From Sphingobacterium siyangense (GTDB lineage Bacteria > Bacteroidota > Bacteroidia > Sphingobacteriales > Sphingobacteriaceae), in assembly GCF_007830445.1 (NCBI RefSeq), contig NZ_VLKR01000023.1, positions 49,613-113,612 of the forward strand: a DNA stretch of 64,000 nucleotides, read 5' to 3'. The position numbers and the translations under genes were made by a program. The stretch's first letter is position 1, and each line of letters begins with the position of its first letter. This document shows, in pieces, positions 44,778-53,876 of this stretch. The notes below the pieces were generated by a model, which saw only the letters and a list, made by a program, of their open reading frames with translations, ran no database searches and had not been told where the DNA came from.

Positions 44778-45384
44778 AAAAATACTATTCCCTCTTATAA
44801 AGGGAGGTCAGCAATGGCAAGGTATCGATATAAATGGACATGAAATTAAACCGAAATTTTACTTTAGTAATGTTCAGTGGGTTTTAATCTTAATCAGTAT
44901 TTTAACATTATTAAAACTCAAAACAGGACTTTCCAAAGAAATGATTGGGTATGTAATTTCAGCATTTGCTATCTCAGTCTCTTTATTTATGTCTCTTCTT
45001 ATCAGTATCTTTGATAAATTCGAGAATACTGATTTATCAACTAAAGGAAAAACCGAAGACGATTTAATCCGGTTGGTGCAAAAGAAAAACTTTTTCAAAA
45101 GATTTATCTCCGTTACAAGTTACTTGGTCGTATTGTCAATCTTTATAATTTTGATATGTAGTTTAAATTACATCTTCAATTTAACTGACAACATCGACTC
45201 TCATCAATTTACGTTCAATTTTGAAAAAATAGATATATCGTTAACCCTAAAAAATAGCCTTATAGTTTGCTATCGGATAATACTCAATTATTTTTTGCTC
45301 AATTATCTACTACTTACGCTTTTTGTAGCTAGCAGCGCATATGAATACTATATTTCAGAAATTGATAAACACAAAATTTTATAA
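44758..45384 (+). CDS. Four-TM membrane protein of a two-gene unit
   Basis: 208 residues. Predicted TM helices at about 37-57, 63-84, 117-141 and 172-200 ('FISVTSYLVVLSIFIILICS', 'LLNYLLLTLFVASSAYEYYI'). Between helices 2 and 3 is a charged cytosolic loop ('DLSTKGKTEDDLIRLVQKKN'). It overlaps the preceding gene by 20 bp, so the two are translated together. It resembles in layout the small membrane effectors of abortive-infection systems; no family is recognised. A convergent gap separates it from the methyltransferase operon. Confidence 0.6.
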   Translation: MQFTSVKKILFPLIKGGQQWQGIDINGHEIKPKFYFSNVQWVLILISILTLLKLKTGLSKEMIGYVISAFAISVSLFMSLLISIFDKFENTDLSTKGKTEDDLIRLVQKKNFFKRFISVTSYLVVLSIFIILICSLNYIFNLTDNIDSHQFTFNFEKIDISLTLKNSLIVCYRIILNYFLLNYLLLTLFVASSAYEYYISEIDKHKIL

Positions 45385-45665
45385 TCTCAAAAGAATAAAA
45401 GCATCATTGCTGATCGTACACCGCTGTCTTCGACTCGAAACCCATCTTCAAAAGAGTACCTAGTCTCGCAATATCAAAGCACCGCCATTTTTTCATCGTT
45501 TAGGTCGCAAGTGAAAACCTTATCGCTCGTCGCCTGACGCTGCGTCGCTGAACTGCTCAGTCCGCAGACTGCCGGAGCACGCCCCCTAAACTGTAGAATT
45601 ATTTGCTTTTCTGAAACGAGAGTATAAATAGAATTGTTACCTCGTAAAATACGTCATCATAATTT
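45385..45665. other. Intergenic gap with a GC-rich remnant
   Basis: Between convergent genes. Bases about 45500-45590 are GC-rich in an otherwise AT-rich island. On the minus strand they read, without start, 'GRAPAVCGLSSSATQRQATS' followed by 'DKVFTCDLNDEKMAVL' and a stop. This looks like the tail of a lost gene, perhaps of a conjugative element, but I cannot place it. No terminator is obvious. Confidence 0.35.
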
Positions 45666-46787
45666 TCATTGACTTAGACAAATAAACCTCATTACAGAAT
45701 CTGCGACCGCCTCAGCGAGTGGAACAGGAACTCCGTTGCCTATCATTTTAAATTTTTTTGAAATTGGCAAAGATGGTGGCAAAATATATGTATCCGGCAC
45801 TCCTTGTATCCTCAATGCCTCACGAACAGATAAGCGCCTATTCATATACGGGTGTAAGTGAACTTCATTGTTCCCATAGCAAGTAGTGGGGCTATATTTA
45901 AAACGGTGAAGACGCTTAAAAGACGGTCTATTTGTTTCTCCTTCTTCAATAGCTCGCAATGTATCTTCATGTACACGTAAGTTAAAATACTCATTGGCAT
46001 TCGGTGTCAAATTTATTTGCTGTTCAGAAACCAGGCAGCTTTCTACGCAAAGTTCTATTGGTGTACCTTTAGGGGCAATTAAAGGGGTGCCAAATTTAGT
46101 CTTTTCTCCCCATTGATATTTCTTTAACGCATCCTGATATTTTTCATTTACTGGAAAAGGGAACCATTTATCAAAAGAAGCTTTTCCAATGTCTTTTTTA
46201 TCAAGAAGCTCTTTTCTAATTCCAATAAAGAAAACACGCTCTCGGTGTTGGGGAACACCAAAATCCAATGAGTTTAATTTCTCATGATCAATGTAATATT
46301 CTTTTTCAACCCCCTTTAGCAATGTTTGTAGAAACGCCTTATTTTCCTTTCTTTTTGTTAAACCTGTGACGTTTTCCATTACAAAAAACGTTGGTTTTAA
46401 TTCTAAAATTTTATCAAAAAAGACAATAGTAAGTTTACCTCTTTCTCCTTCAAATCCTTTTCGAGAACCATTTATACTAAAGTCTTGACAAGGTGGACCA
46501 CCTATAATCCCAAAATGCTTAGGCTTTCCATTGGGGAATGCTTCTTCAATTATCTCTTTATATCCAATTTCTGTAATTGACTTTGTATTGAATATTTCTG
46601 CCTTTATCTTATTTCCTCTCGATTTTCGCCATGAAGTGATTCCCGCAGAATGAAGTTGAGCAAATATTTTATCAAATTCATTTGTCCAAACAATCTCGAA
46701 ACCAACTTTCTCAAACCCCATATCCATGAATCCACCCCCAGAATAAAATGAGAGAATAGGAATTTTTTGTGCAATATTTTTATTCAT
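45666..46787 (-). CDS. druM: C5-cytosine DNA methyltransferase, probable DruM
   Basis: 373 residues with the canonical motif order: I 'FYSGGGFMDMGFE' (about 14-26), IV 'GGPPCQDFS' with catalytic Cys100, VI 'ENVTGL' (about 139), VIII 'QHRERVFFIGIR', IX 'RRLSVREALRIQGVPDTY' and X 'MIGNGVPVPLAEAVADS'. It is complete. It overlaps the nuclease gene upstream by 8 bp and is last in the four-gene minus-strand operon. In Druantia type II a cytosine methylase of this kind probably marks host DNA. A stand-alone or restriction-linked MTase is the alternative. Confidence 0.85.
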   Translation of the reverse strand: MNKNIAQKIPILSFYSGGGFMDMGFEKVGFEIVWTNEFDKIFAQLHSAGITSWRKSRGNKIKAEIFNTKSITEIGYKEIIEEAFPNGKPKHFGIIGGPPCQDFSINGSRKGFEGERGKLTIVFFDKILELKPTFFVMENVTGLTKRKENKAFLQTLLKGVEKEYYIDHEKLNSLDFGVPQHRERVFFIGIRKELLDKKDIGKASFDKWFPFPVNEKYQDALKKYQWGEKTKFGTPLIAPKGTPIELCVESCLVSEQQINLTPNANEYFNLRVHEDTLRAIEEGETNRPSFKRLHRFKYSPTTCYGNNEVHLHPYMNRRLSVREALRIQGVPDTYILPPSLPISKKFKMIGNGVPVPLAEAVADSVMRFICLSQ

Positions 46788-47850
46788 AAATCATAGTCGT
46801 GTCGGTAGCTGAGTAAATAAATTCTGCCACCTCCTTTCTCAAATTATAAATGCTTATCTTTTTATTAGAGCCCATAAAATAATCAAACCCATCGGCATTG
46901 AAGTTTTTGATTGTAACCAGTCTTTTCCCGGTGTGCAAAAATACACTCATTTTCCCGTTTTTGAACTTTTTAACATCTTTAATCTCTCCCATCACATCAT
47001 TTAATGAAAAATCCTTTTCAAGTTTTCGCAAAAAGAAAGAGCAAGCAGGCCTAAATAAACAATATTTACAATTTTCTTCTTTGGGAGTTGCTGAAAATGC
47101 CCCAGTTCTGACACTATCATTAGTCGTAATTAAAAGACGTTTGGCCTCTTCAAAAACTGACTTACATTCTTCTTCTGTAAACTCGACAGAAAACTTTTGC
47201 TTTGTTAAATTAACTAAACTCAAACTAGTAGGAAACTTGCTTGTATTTTCAAAATATAAGTAGGCGTAAAGTTTCAGTTGTTCTTTGTACCCACTTTTTA
47301 TATCAGCAAAGACCCCTCCTTTACCGTCTAGATAGTCTTCTATTATTGCTCCGGTTTTAAAATCAACAATCTCTATACTATTGCTCTTTTTAATTATTAG
47401 ATCAACCTTGCCACCAATCAATTTATCATTTGATTCAAGCCACTTTTCTGAATAGAATTTTGTACTTTTCCAACTTGTTGATTGTTCGGTTTTACTTCTC
47501 AAATGTTTTTTTAGTTGAGCTTTCTTTAGTCCAATATTCTTTACCTTAATTTTTACTGGGACAAGAAAACTAAAGCCATTTTTCATCAAATCGTCTTCAA
47601 GTTCTTTTATTTTCTTTTCAAACTCTTCATTAAAATCATCTTCATTTTTGATTACTCCTTTTAAAATCAGTTCTAATACTTTATGGAATACGATTCCAAA
47701 ATGGGCATTAACTGAAATAGGAAGCAACGGTTTGTTATCAAATGCTTCTGTTAATAAGGACTTGTAAGCACAATTTTTCATGGAGTAAAATTGGCTTGGA
47801 GAAATCCTTTTGATTTCTTTAAAATTAATTTCCTCAATTTTATTTATCAT
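46780..47850 (-). CDS. druF: PD-(D/E)XK nuclease with Cas4/AddB-like cysteines, probable DruF
   Basis: 356 residues. The nuclease core is visible: 'FGIVFHKVLE' with His56, 'GGKVDLII' with Asp150 and 'EIVDFKTG' with Asp163 and Lys165. One Cys near the N-terminus (Cys27) and three at the C-terminus ('CKYCLFRPAC': Cys261, Cys264, Cys270) form the set that binds a 4Fe-4S cluster in Cas4 and AddB. It overlaps the large helicase gene by 4 bp and the methyltransferase gene by 8 bp. Its position fits DruF of Druantia type II, an assignment based on context and size. Confidence 0.7.
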   Translation of the reverse strand: MINKIEEINFKEIKRISPSQFYSMKNCAYKSLLTEAFDNKPLLPISVNAHFGIVFHKVLELILKGVIKNEDDFNEEFEKKIKELEDDLMKNGFSFLVPVKIKVKNIGLKKAQLKKHLRSKTEQSTSWKSTKFYSEKWLESNDKLIGGKVDLIIKKSNSIEIVDFKTGAIIEDYLDGKGGVFADIKSGYKEQLKLYAYLYFENTSKFPTSLSLVNLTKQKFSVEFTEEECKSVFEEAKRLLITTNDSVRTGAFSATPKEENCKYCLFRPACSFFLRKLEKDFSLNDVMGEIKDVKKFKNGKMSVFLHTGKRLVTIKNFNADGFDYFMGSNKKISIYNLRKEVAEFIYSATDTTMIYE

Positions 47851-50800
47851 TTTATCACTAATCTTTCATAACACCAACCTGGTCTACGGTGTAAGTTGAA
47901 TGTGTCAATTACGCTAATATTACCGCCATTTTGAGCGACATATTCGTCAATATCAGCTTTAGTATCTGCCAACCAATTTGCTTCTCTAATATTTTTTAAA
48001 TCCCAAAAAGGGTGGACAATCATTATTACATTTCGTTGATTTCTTCCAAATTTGATAATTGGCAAACCATTTATCTCTGATGTGTTTGGGAAACCAAAAC
48101 TTTGAGCAAAACTATCTCGTAACTTTACAGCAAATGATAGCCAATCTCGTAATTCAATAAAATCGAAATTCCCATCCGTCCCGCACACAAAATTTGAATC
48201 GAACATTACACGGATCATTGACAAACCTAAACGCCAATCAAGTAAACTATGATAATTCATATTCCGATAAACTTTCAAGCAGTCGTAACAAGCATCATTA
48301 CACTTTTCTTTGTGAGACTGTGAGTGTATCTTTCCTAAATAACTATTTGCGTTACTTGGGTTAATTACCTCTGAAAGAAAGCTTTCAAAATTATTGTACA
48401 AATGTCTTACGAAGCCCGAGCCATTTGGCAATTCATCAGTCAAAATAATCTCCGCAATTTTTCTGTTTGTTCCGTCTTCAAGCAATTTCATTGAAATATC
48501 AGCAATCTCAATTTCTGTTGGATCCACGTCGAGCTTATCGGCTAAAATTCTTTGTAGCAAAAATGCTGCGGAATAATATCCTGAACGCACTCCATTGCTT
48601 TGTGCTTTAACGTATGGCAAATCTGTTTCGATAAAAAACATATTTAAGTCAAGCTCTAACGGAACAGATGATGCTACTATTCTTAATATCTCTGTGTTTT
48701 TATTACTTGCTAAAGCGATCTGTTCTTCAACACTTCCTTTAATTTGAGTAACAGACATTGAATATCCATTATTTCTCGGAACGTTTACTGAAAATTCATC
48801 TAATAACCATTGATTATTAAAACTAAACCCATTAGAATTAAAAGGGAAACTATTATTTGTATTGTAAAGTTTACCTCTAAAGAATCTGTCTGAATTTGTA
48901 TTTATTCGCCAAGTAACATCATTATCGGAAATTGAAACTAAAGCATTATTAACCGCTTCTGTGTTTGTTGGACTAATTTTTTCGGCAAAAATCGGCGGTC
49001 TTGATAATAGAAAATCAGAATCATCTTTTGTGTCACTTCCTGCTGAAAGATTTGTTCTATAGGCCCTTGGAGACTTTAGTTTGATAGGCTGTTGATATTT
49101 ATTAGGATTGTCTTCGCCACAATTTTGGCAAGCGTCAAGTTGATTTTCTAATTCTACCTTTCGTTGTTCAGAATAAGTTTCGAAAAATCCACAAGCTCTA
49201 CAACGTACAAACCAACGATTAAGGGAAAAAGGGAGTTGATTATTTGTTTCAACATTTGCTACAATTTGATTGCCATGTCTTCGGGTATTGATAAATTCAC
49301 TCGTAAAACCAATTACTTGATGAATTGCTTTATCTTTTGTTTTTTGCGCTCCTGGTGCAAATTCATAAATAGCCATTGCTTGTGCCCGATCTATTGAAAG
49401 TTGTTCAAGATGTTTATTGATTCCGTGATAAAGATTTTTTACTGTTGTCGGCATGCCGAACATTGGCAAAATTCCACCTTCAGCAAGTTTTTCAGAAATA
49501 TCACTTGTTGCAATTTCTTCATTATTAATTATACTCTGAGCTTTTTCAATTAAACCATTTTTAGTAGTGGTGTCAGCAACCCAATTTATAAACTCTTCTC
49601 TCTTATTTTGGAGCTGAGGTGTTAGCAAAGCATCAACAGTTGTCGCAATAGCAGTTCTATTATCATTTATCCAATCAATGATCTCGGATTTGTAATTGTC
49701 CCAACTAGCAACTGAACCGAATTCACCATGCACACTTGATTTTTCATCAGAAATAATATCAATTGCTTTTTCAACATATGATTTACGCAAAATTTCTTTT
49801 GCAAGTAAACGCTTAAAAATCCTCTCTTGCCCCATCGTCAAAAATGGTGTTGGTGGTGCATCTCCAGTTATTTTTTGGGGATTTGCAAAATAAAATTCAT
49901 CATGGCTCCTACCTCTGCAAAAAGTTAAAATAACAGAGTAAGCTTGCCCTCTACGACCTGCCCGACCAACTCTTTGCTGATAGTTAAAACGTTGTGGGGG
50001 CATATTCCCTAACATAACGGCTTGTAATGCTCCTATATCAACACCAACTTCAAGCGTCGTTGTCACGCTCAATAGGTCGATTGTTTTAACTCGCCTATTT
50101 CCCTCATCTGGCAAAATGATATTTCTAAAATGTCTTTGCCTTTCAAATTGATTATCTGTTTGCCCTGTAAGTTCTTCACAATGCAAACGAATTGGTGGAC
50201 GTTGTTGTTTGATAGCGTTATACGAAAGATAATTTTCTTTCCAAACATCATCACAAATTCTATCAGGCTCAGTTTTTAACGCAGAAACAGAATGGGTACA
50301 AATACCACCACTAAAATGTAAATGTGGTCGGCTTCCTCTTGGGCTTGTCCAGATAGGGTCGATGGGGCCTGCTATTTTGATAAAAAGATTTTCAATTTGA
50401 ATACCTGTATCTCCCCTTAGCAAGCCACTTGTTGAAAGTACATTAAAAACAGCTTCACCTATTTCGCTTTCTTGTCTTGAGAATCTATTAGCAACTGCTC
50501 GAACATATTTTTTAACCTGTCTGGGAAGATTGTTGTATTGGATAAAATTAAAGGGATCTGAATCTTCTACTTTGTTATGTTTGTATTTGTCTCCTAAAAT
50601 TCGAATTATAGAGTTTACGATTTCTAGAAAATTTGATTTTGGAATAGTGAGCGTCTTCGCTTGCGTTGCGATAACTTCCAAATTTGGATCTATGCTCACA
50701 TACCCCAAGGCGGAAGATTCAAAAGAATAAAACAACGAACCGAAGAACATTGAAGCAAGCTCGGTGAAAGAACCTTCCTTTAGAGCGTTAATATAAGTTT

Positions 50801-53800
50801 GGTCTGCGCCTGCCGCCCACTGAAAACTTGAAAAATCAATAAGATCATACCAAGGAGCAAAATCATTATTGTTTAACAATATTGTCTGCAATGCAATATT
50901 ATTGCCACCCGGATTTATTCCTAAATCAACAAATTTCTTTATCAAAGGAGCTAGATTTACAGAATTAGTAATATCGACCAAATCTCGTGCACTGACAACT
51001 AAAGAACGAAACTCATTTAATTTTACAGCTGCCTCTTGTCTTTCTCGTAATTTATTCGTGTTAGTTCCGTTATAATTTGCGTTATCAATGAGGTATTCAA
51101 TTTCGTCGAAAATAACGGGAACTTGCTCTTTAAATTCTTTTTGCTTTTCTACATTGTTGTTATCAAAAACATTTATGATTTGAGAACGCAACATCAAATT
51201 TTCATGTAATTCGTTCACCAAAATTTCTCGGATTAAATCTGTAAAATGATTTCTTTCTATACCGTTAGCAATTTGTGCAGCATCTTCACGGCTATCGGAA
51301 AACACGACTAATTTTCTCTCTGCTTCTGTACTCGGAAGTTGATACATCAACTCTTTAGCAAACATTTGGGTCGTTTTGCCAAAACCAGTTCTAAAACCAC
51401 GTATTGATGAAGTTATTCGCTTATTCCAATCTTGTCTTCGTTTTTGATGATTTATACCGCAACTCGGACAAACACTAGGCAATGCTTTATGTGTTTCATT
51501 TGTAGAAATATTTCCATTGACATCAGGTAATGCAATATCACGATTGGAATTGTTTGTTGTGATAGAAAATAGATATCCTTTAATCCATTGTGTCGGTTCT
51601 TCATCCGCTTTTACATGCTGGAAATTTATGTCGCCAGAAATACAGTTCAAAGACGCCTCTATCCACTTAGCTCTAAAATCGATTTGTTTAATATTATTTA
51701 ATGCGGGTTGTCTCCAATAATTTTGAGGTATTCCTGATTCTGCGTCATGCGGAACAAATTCCTGATTACCGCTGGGCCAAAAAACTGCGTACTCTTGATA
51801 GCTTCTTTTTTCCACTAACTTCGCCGGTGTTTTTTCTGGAATACCTTCAATGTTTGGACTGATTGGAAGTAATTCAAATGCATTATTATTCGCAACCAGT
51901 CTGCTTCCCCCGTAAAATGTTGTCCCACAATTATCACAATAGAGTAATTCCAAAACACGATTTCCTTTTTCCGAATTTATTCTTGTAGTAGAATAAAGTT
52001 TTCCAACTGTTCTTTCCCCATCAAAATATTCCTCTCTAATATCATCAGATTTTATAGAAGCCCAGAGCCCCTCAATGTTTCGGAAAAAGTAATGAAATCT
52101 AAAGCGGGGTAACCTTCTTTCATCAGGAATTGCTTTTGTAATAGTCTCAAATTTTTTTTCATCTAACATTGCTCTTACAATCAGCAACCCAGACAAAGCC
52201 TTTTCTAAATATTCTTTATTAGCAGTATTTTCAAAAATTATTTCCGCAAAATATTTTCCATTTTCATCATCGCCATTTGCCCGTATTGAACAAAGCGCCT
52301 TGTAATCTTGGCAAGGTGAAAATAATCTTTCTTTCAATTGAAAGGCGGGGTTGACAATTATTGAAAGTAATTTTAAAATCCCATTTTCAGTCGTTGTGAT
52401 ACTAAATGTATTTGCAAGTTCTTCAGCTGCGGTTTCGCAAATAGATATAAAACTTCTGTCCCTAATATTTCCTTTTATTTCGGCATATTTTTCTGCAATC
52501 ATTCTAAAGGGGCTGATAGGAAGTTTTCTTCCGCTTTCGGGAAAGGGAGCTATCGGATTATTTTTTCCTTCGATAATTTTGAATGGTTTTTCCGTTCCAA
52601 AAAAATCTCTCAAAAATTGTCTACTTTCTTGACCTTCTTTGGTGTCCTCCCTTGATTCTAATGACGCGCTTGAAGCAAGGATACGCAACTGTGGATGATT
52701 TGGGTTTAATCCCAAACGATTAAGAACAAGTTTTAGCAAATAAGCAACTTCTGTTCCCTGTGTTCCTCTATATAAATGCAACTCGTCAATGACTAAATGA
52801 AAAATATTGTATGCACTTTCTTCTAACCATTCTTTCGTTTTATCAAAAATCCCATTGTCAATATCGCGCATAAGCATTATACTCAACATCGAATAGTTGG
52901 TAATCATAATGTCGGGTGGTGAAACTTGCATATCAAAACGACTCCGCATTTCTACACCATCCAAGCGTTGGAAAAAGGATTTCAGATCTTTGGCTTCATC
53001 ACTTGTTTTTCCTGTTTGTTCAATATATTGAGATACGCGATTTGAATCCAGTTCAATTTGTCGTAATTGATCTTTGAGTTGATTTACCTTTGTTATGTTA
53101 ATTGCAAAAGTTCCGTCTTCTTTTATTTTTCTCAGCTCCCCGGCAACAGGTGAACTCCCATTATATCTTCCAAAATAAATTGCATTTCCGTCGGCATGTT
53201 CATTTAACCAATTTCGTGTATCGTCAGAATCCAATGCTTTTCGTAGACGGGTCATTTGGTCTTCCACTAAAGCATTCATCGGATATAAGATCAATGCTCT
53301 TACACCTGCTCTTCTTGTTTCGTGTTGACGTTGTCTTACCGCACTACTTAATGTAAAGTTCGAATTATTTACAATCTCTCTTGCTGAAAGCCCTCCATCC
53401 TCTCTCCACCAATTGTTTACGCTTTCTACTTTTTCATTTGGCCTTTGCCAATTGGCAAGTTCCTTTGAAAATTGAGCAAACAATGGAAGCAAAAACGATT
53501 CTGTTTTTCCAGAACCTGTACCAGAAGTGATAATACAATTGTTACCGAGCAACGCTTGTTTTAGCATTTCCGCTTGGTGAGAATGCAAAGGGAAATTTCC
53601 CACAAGGCCAGTATTTACAAGTCCCTTAAATGTAAAAAGTTCTCTTTCATTCAAGGCATTTCCTAAATCTTCAATAGTTAAATCATTTACCTTTTTTCCG
53701 CTTGAAACATAATCGGGCAAAGGTTCAATCCATGGTTTACGATAAAGCACCTTGTCATTATTCAATAAATCGTATCGTTCTTTTTCAACGCCTGTAAATT

Positions 53801-53876
53801 TTGTCGCAAATGCCGTCTTTATATAACGAATAAAATTTTCTTTTATAGTTTCAAATGAACCAATTGGGTCTTTCAT
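47847..53876 (-). CDS. druE: Giant helicase with DUF1998-like C-terminus, DruE
   Basis: 2009 residues. Helicase motifs: Walker A 'SGTGSGKTES' (about 118-127), 'LYPMNALVEDQ' (Ia), motif II as DELH (364-367), 'TTLEVGVDIG' (about 1273-1282) and VI 'QQRVGRAGRRGQ' (about 1300-1311). Zinc-type Cys pairs occur at 'CDNCG' (about 647), 'CPSCG' (about 803), 'CRACG' and 'CQNCG', and the C-terminal 'CNDACYDCLKVYRNMNYHSL' fits DUF1998. Length and composition fit DruE, the hallmark of Druantia. It is flanked by 4-bp overlaps on both sides. DISARM splits these functions over DrmA and DrmB and has a PLD nuclease, so it fits less well. Confidence 0.8.
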   Translation of the reverse strand: MKDPIGSFETIKENFIRYIKTAFATKFTGVEKERYDLLNNDKVLYRKPWIEPLPDYVSSGKKVNDLTIEDLGNALNERELFTFKGLVNTGLVGNFPLHSHQAEMLKQALLGNNCIITSGTGSGKTESFLLPLFAQFSKELANWQRPNEKVESVNNWWREDGGLSAREIVNNSNFTLSSAVRQRQHETRRAGVRALILYPMNALVEDQMTRLRKALDSDDTRNWLNEHADGNAIYFGRYNGSSPVAGELRKIKEDGTFAINITKVNQLKDQLRQIELDSNRVSQYIEQTGKTSDEAKDLKSFFQRLDGVEMRSRFDMQVSPPDIMITNYSMLSIMLMRDIDNGIFDKTKEWLEESAYNIFHLVIDELHLYRGTQGTEVAYLLKLVLNRLGLNPNHPQLRILASSASLESREDTKEGQESRQFLRDFFGTEKPFKIIEGKNNPIAPFPESGRKLPISPFRMIAEKYAEIKGNIRDRSFISICETAAEELANTFSITTTENGILKLLSIIVNPAFQLKERLFSPCQDYKALCSIRANGDDENGKYFAEIIFENTANKEYLEKALSGLLIVRAMLDEKKFETITKAIPDERRLPRFRFHYFFRNIEGLWASIKSDDIREEYFDGERTVGKLYSTTRINSEKGNRVLELLYCDNCGTTFYGGSRLVANNNAFELLPISPNIEGIPEKTPAKLVEKRSYQEYAVFWPSGNQEFVPHDAESGIPQNYWRQPALNNIKQIDFRAKWIEASLNCISGDINFQHVKADEEPTQWIKGYLFSITTNNSNRDIALPDVNGNISTNETHKALPSVCPSCGINHQKRRQDWNKRITSSIRGFRTGFGKTTQMFAKELMYQLPSTEAERKLVVFSDSREDAAQIANGIERNHFTDLIREILVNELHENLMLRSQIINVFDNNNVEKQKEFKEQVPVIFDEIEYLIDNANYNGTNTNKLRERQEAAVKLNEFRSLVVSARDLVDITNSVNLAPLIKKFVDLGINPGGNNIALQTILLNNNDFAPWYDLIDFSSFQWAAGADQTYINALKEGSFTELASMFFGSLFYSFESSALGYVSIDPNLEVIATQAKTLTIPKSNFLEIVNSIIRILGDKYKHNKVEDSDPFNFIQYNNLPRQVKKYVRAVANRFSRQESEIGEAVFNVLSTSGLLRGDTGIQIENLFIKIAGPIDPIWTSPRGSRPHLHFSGGICTHSVSALKTEPDRICDDVWKENYLSYNAIKQQRPPIRLHCEELTGQTDNQFERQRHFRNIILPDEGNRRVKTIDLLSVTTTLEVGVDIGALQAVMLGNMPPQRFNYQQRVGRAGRRGQAYSVILTFCRGRSHDEFYFANPQKITGDAPPTPFLTMGQERIFKRLLAKEILRKSYVEKAIDIISDEKSSVHGEFGSVASWDNYKSEIIDWINDNRTAIATTVDALLTPQLQNKREEFINWVADTTTKNGLIEKAQSIINNEEIATSDISEKLAEGGILPMFGMPTTVKNLYHGINKHLEQLSIDRAQAMAIYEFAPGAQKTKDKAIHQVIGFTSEFINTRRHGNQIVANVETNNQLPFSLNRWFVRCRACGFFETYSEQRKVELENQLDACQNCGEDNPNKYQQPIKLKSPRAYRTNLSAGSDTKDDSDFLLSRPPIFAEKISPTNTEAVNNALVSISDNDVTWRINTNSDRFFRGKLYNTNNSFPFNSNGFSFNNQWLLDEFSVNVPRNNGYSMSVTQIKGSVEEQIALASNKNTEILRIVASSVPLELDLNMFFIETDLPYVKAQSNGVRSGYYSAAFLLQRILADKLDVDPTEIEIADISMKLLEDGTNRKIAEIILTDELPNGSGFVRHLYNNFESFLSEVINPSNANSYLGKIHSQSHKEKCNDACYDCLKVYRNMNYHSLLDWRLGLSMIRVMFDSNFVCGTDGNFDFIELRDWLSFAVKLRDSFAQSFGFPNTSEINGLPIIKFGRNQRNVIMIVHPFWDLKNIREANWLADTKADIDEYVAQNGGNISVIDTFNLHRRPGWCYERLVIK

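Noticed and set aside
43764..45384. Kiwa (KwaA/KwaB) assignment
   Set aside because: Only the soluble-plus-four-TM layout is similar. Gene order and sequence do not match what I know of KwaA and KwaB.
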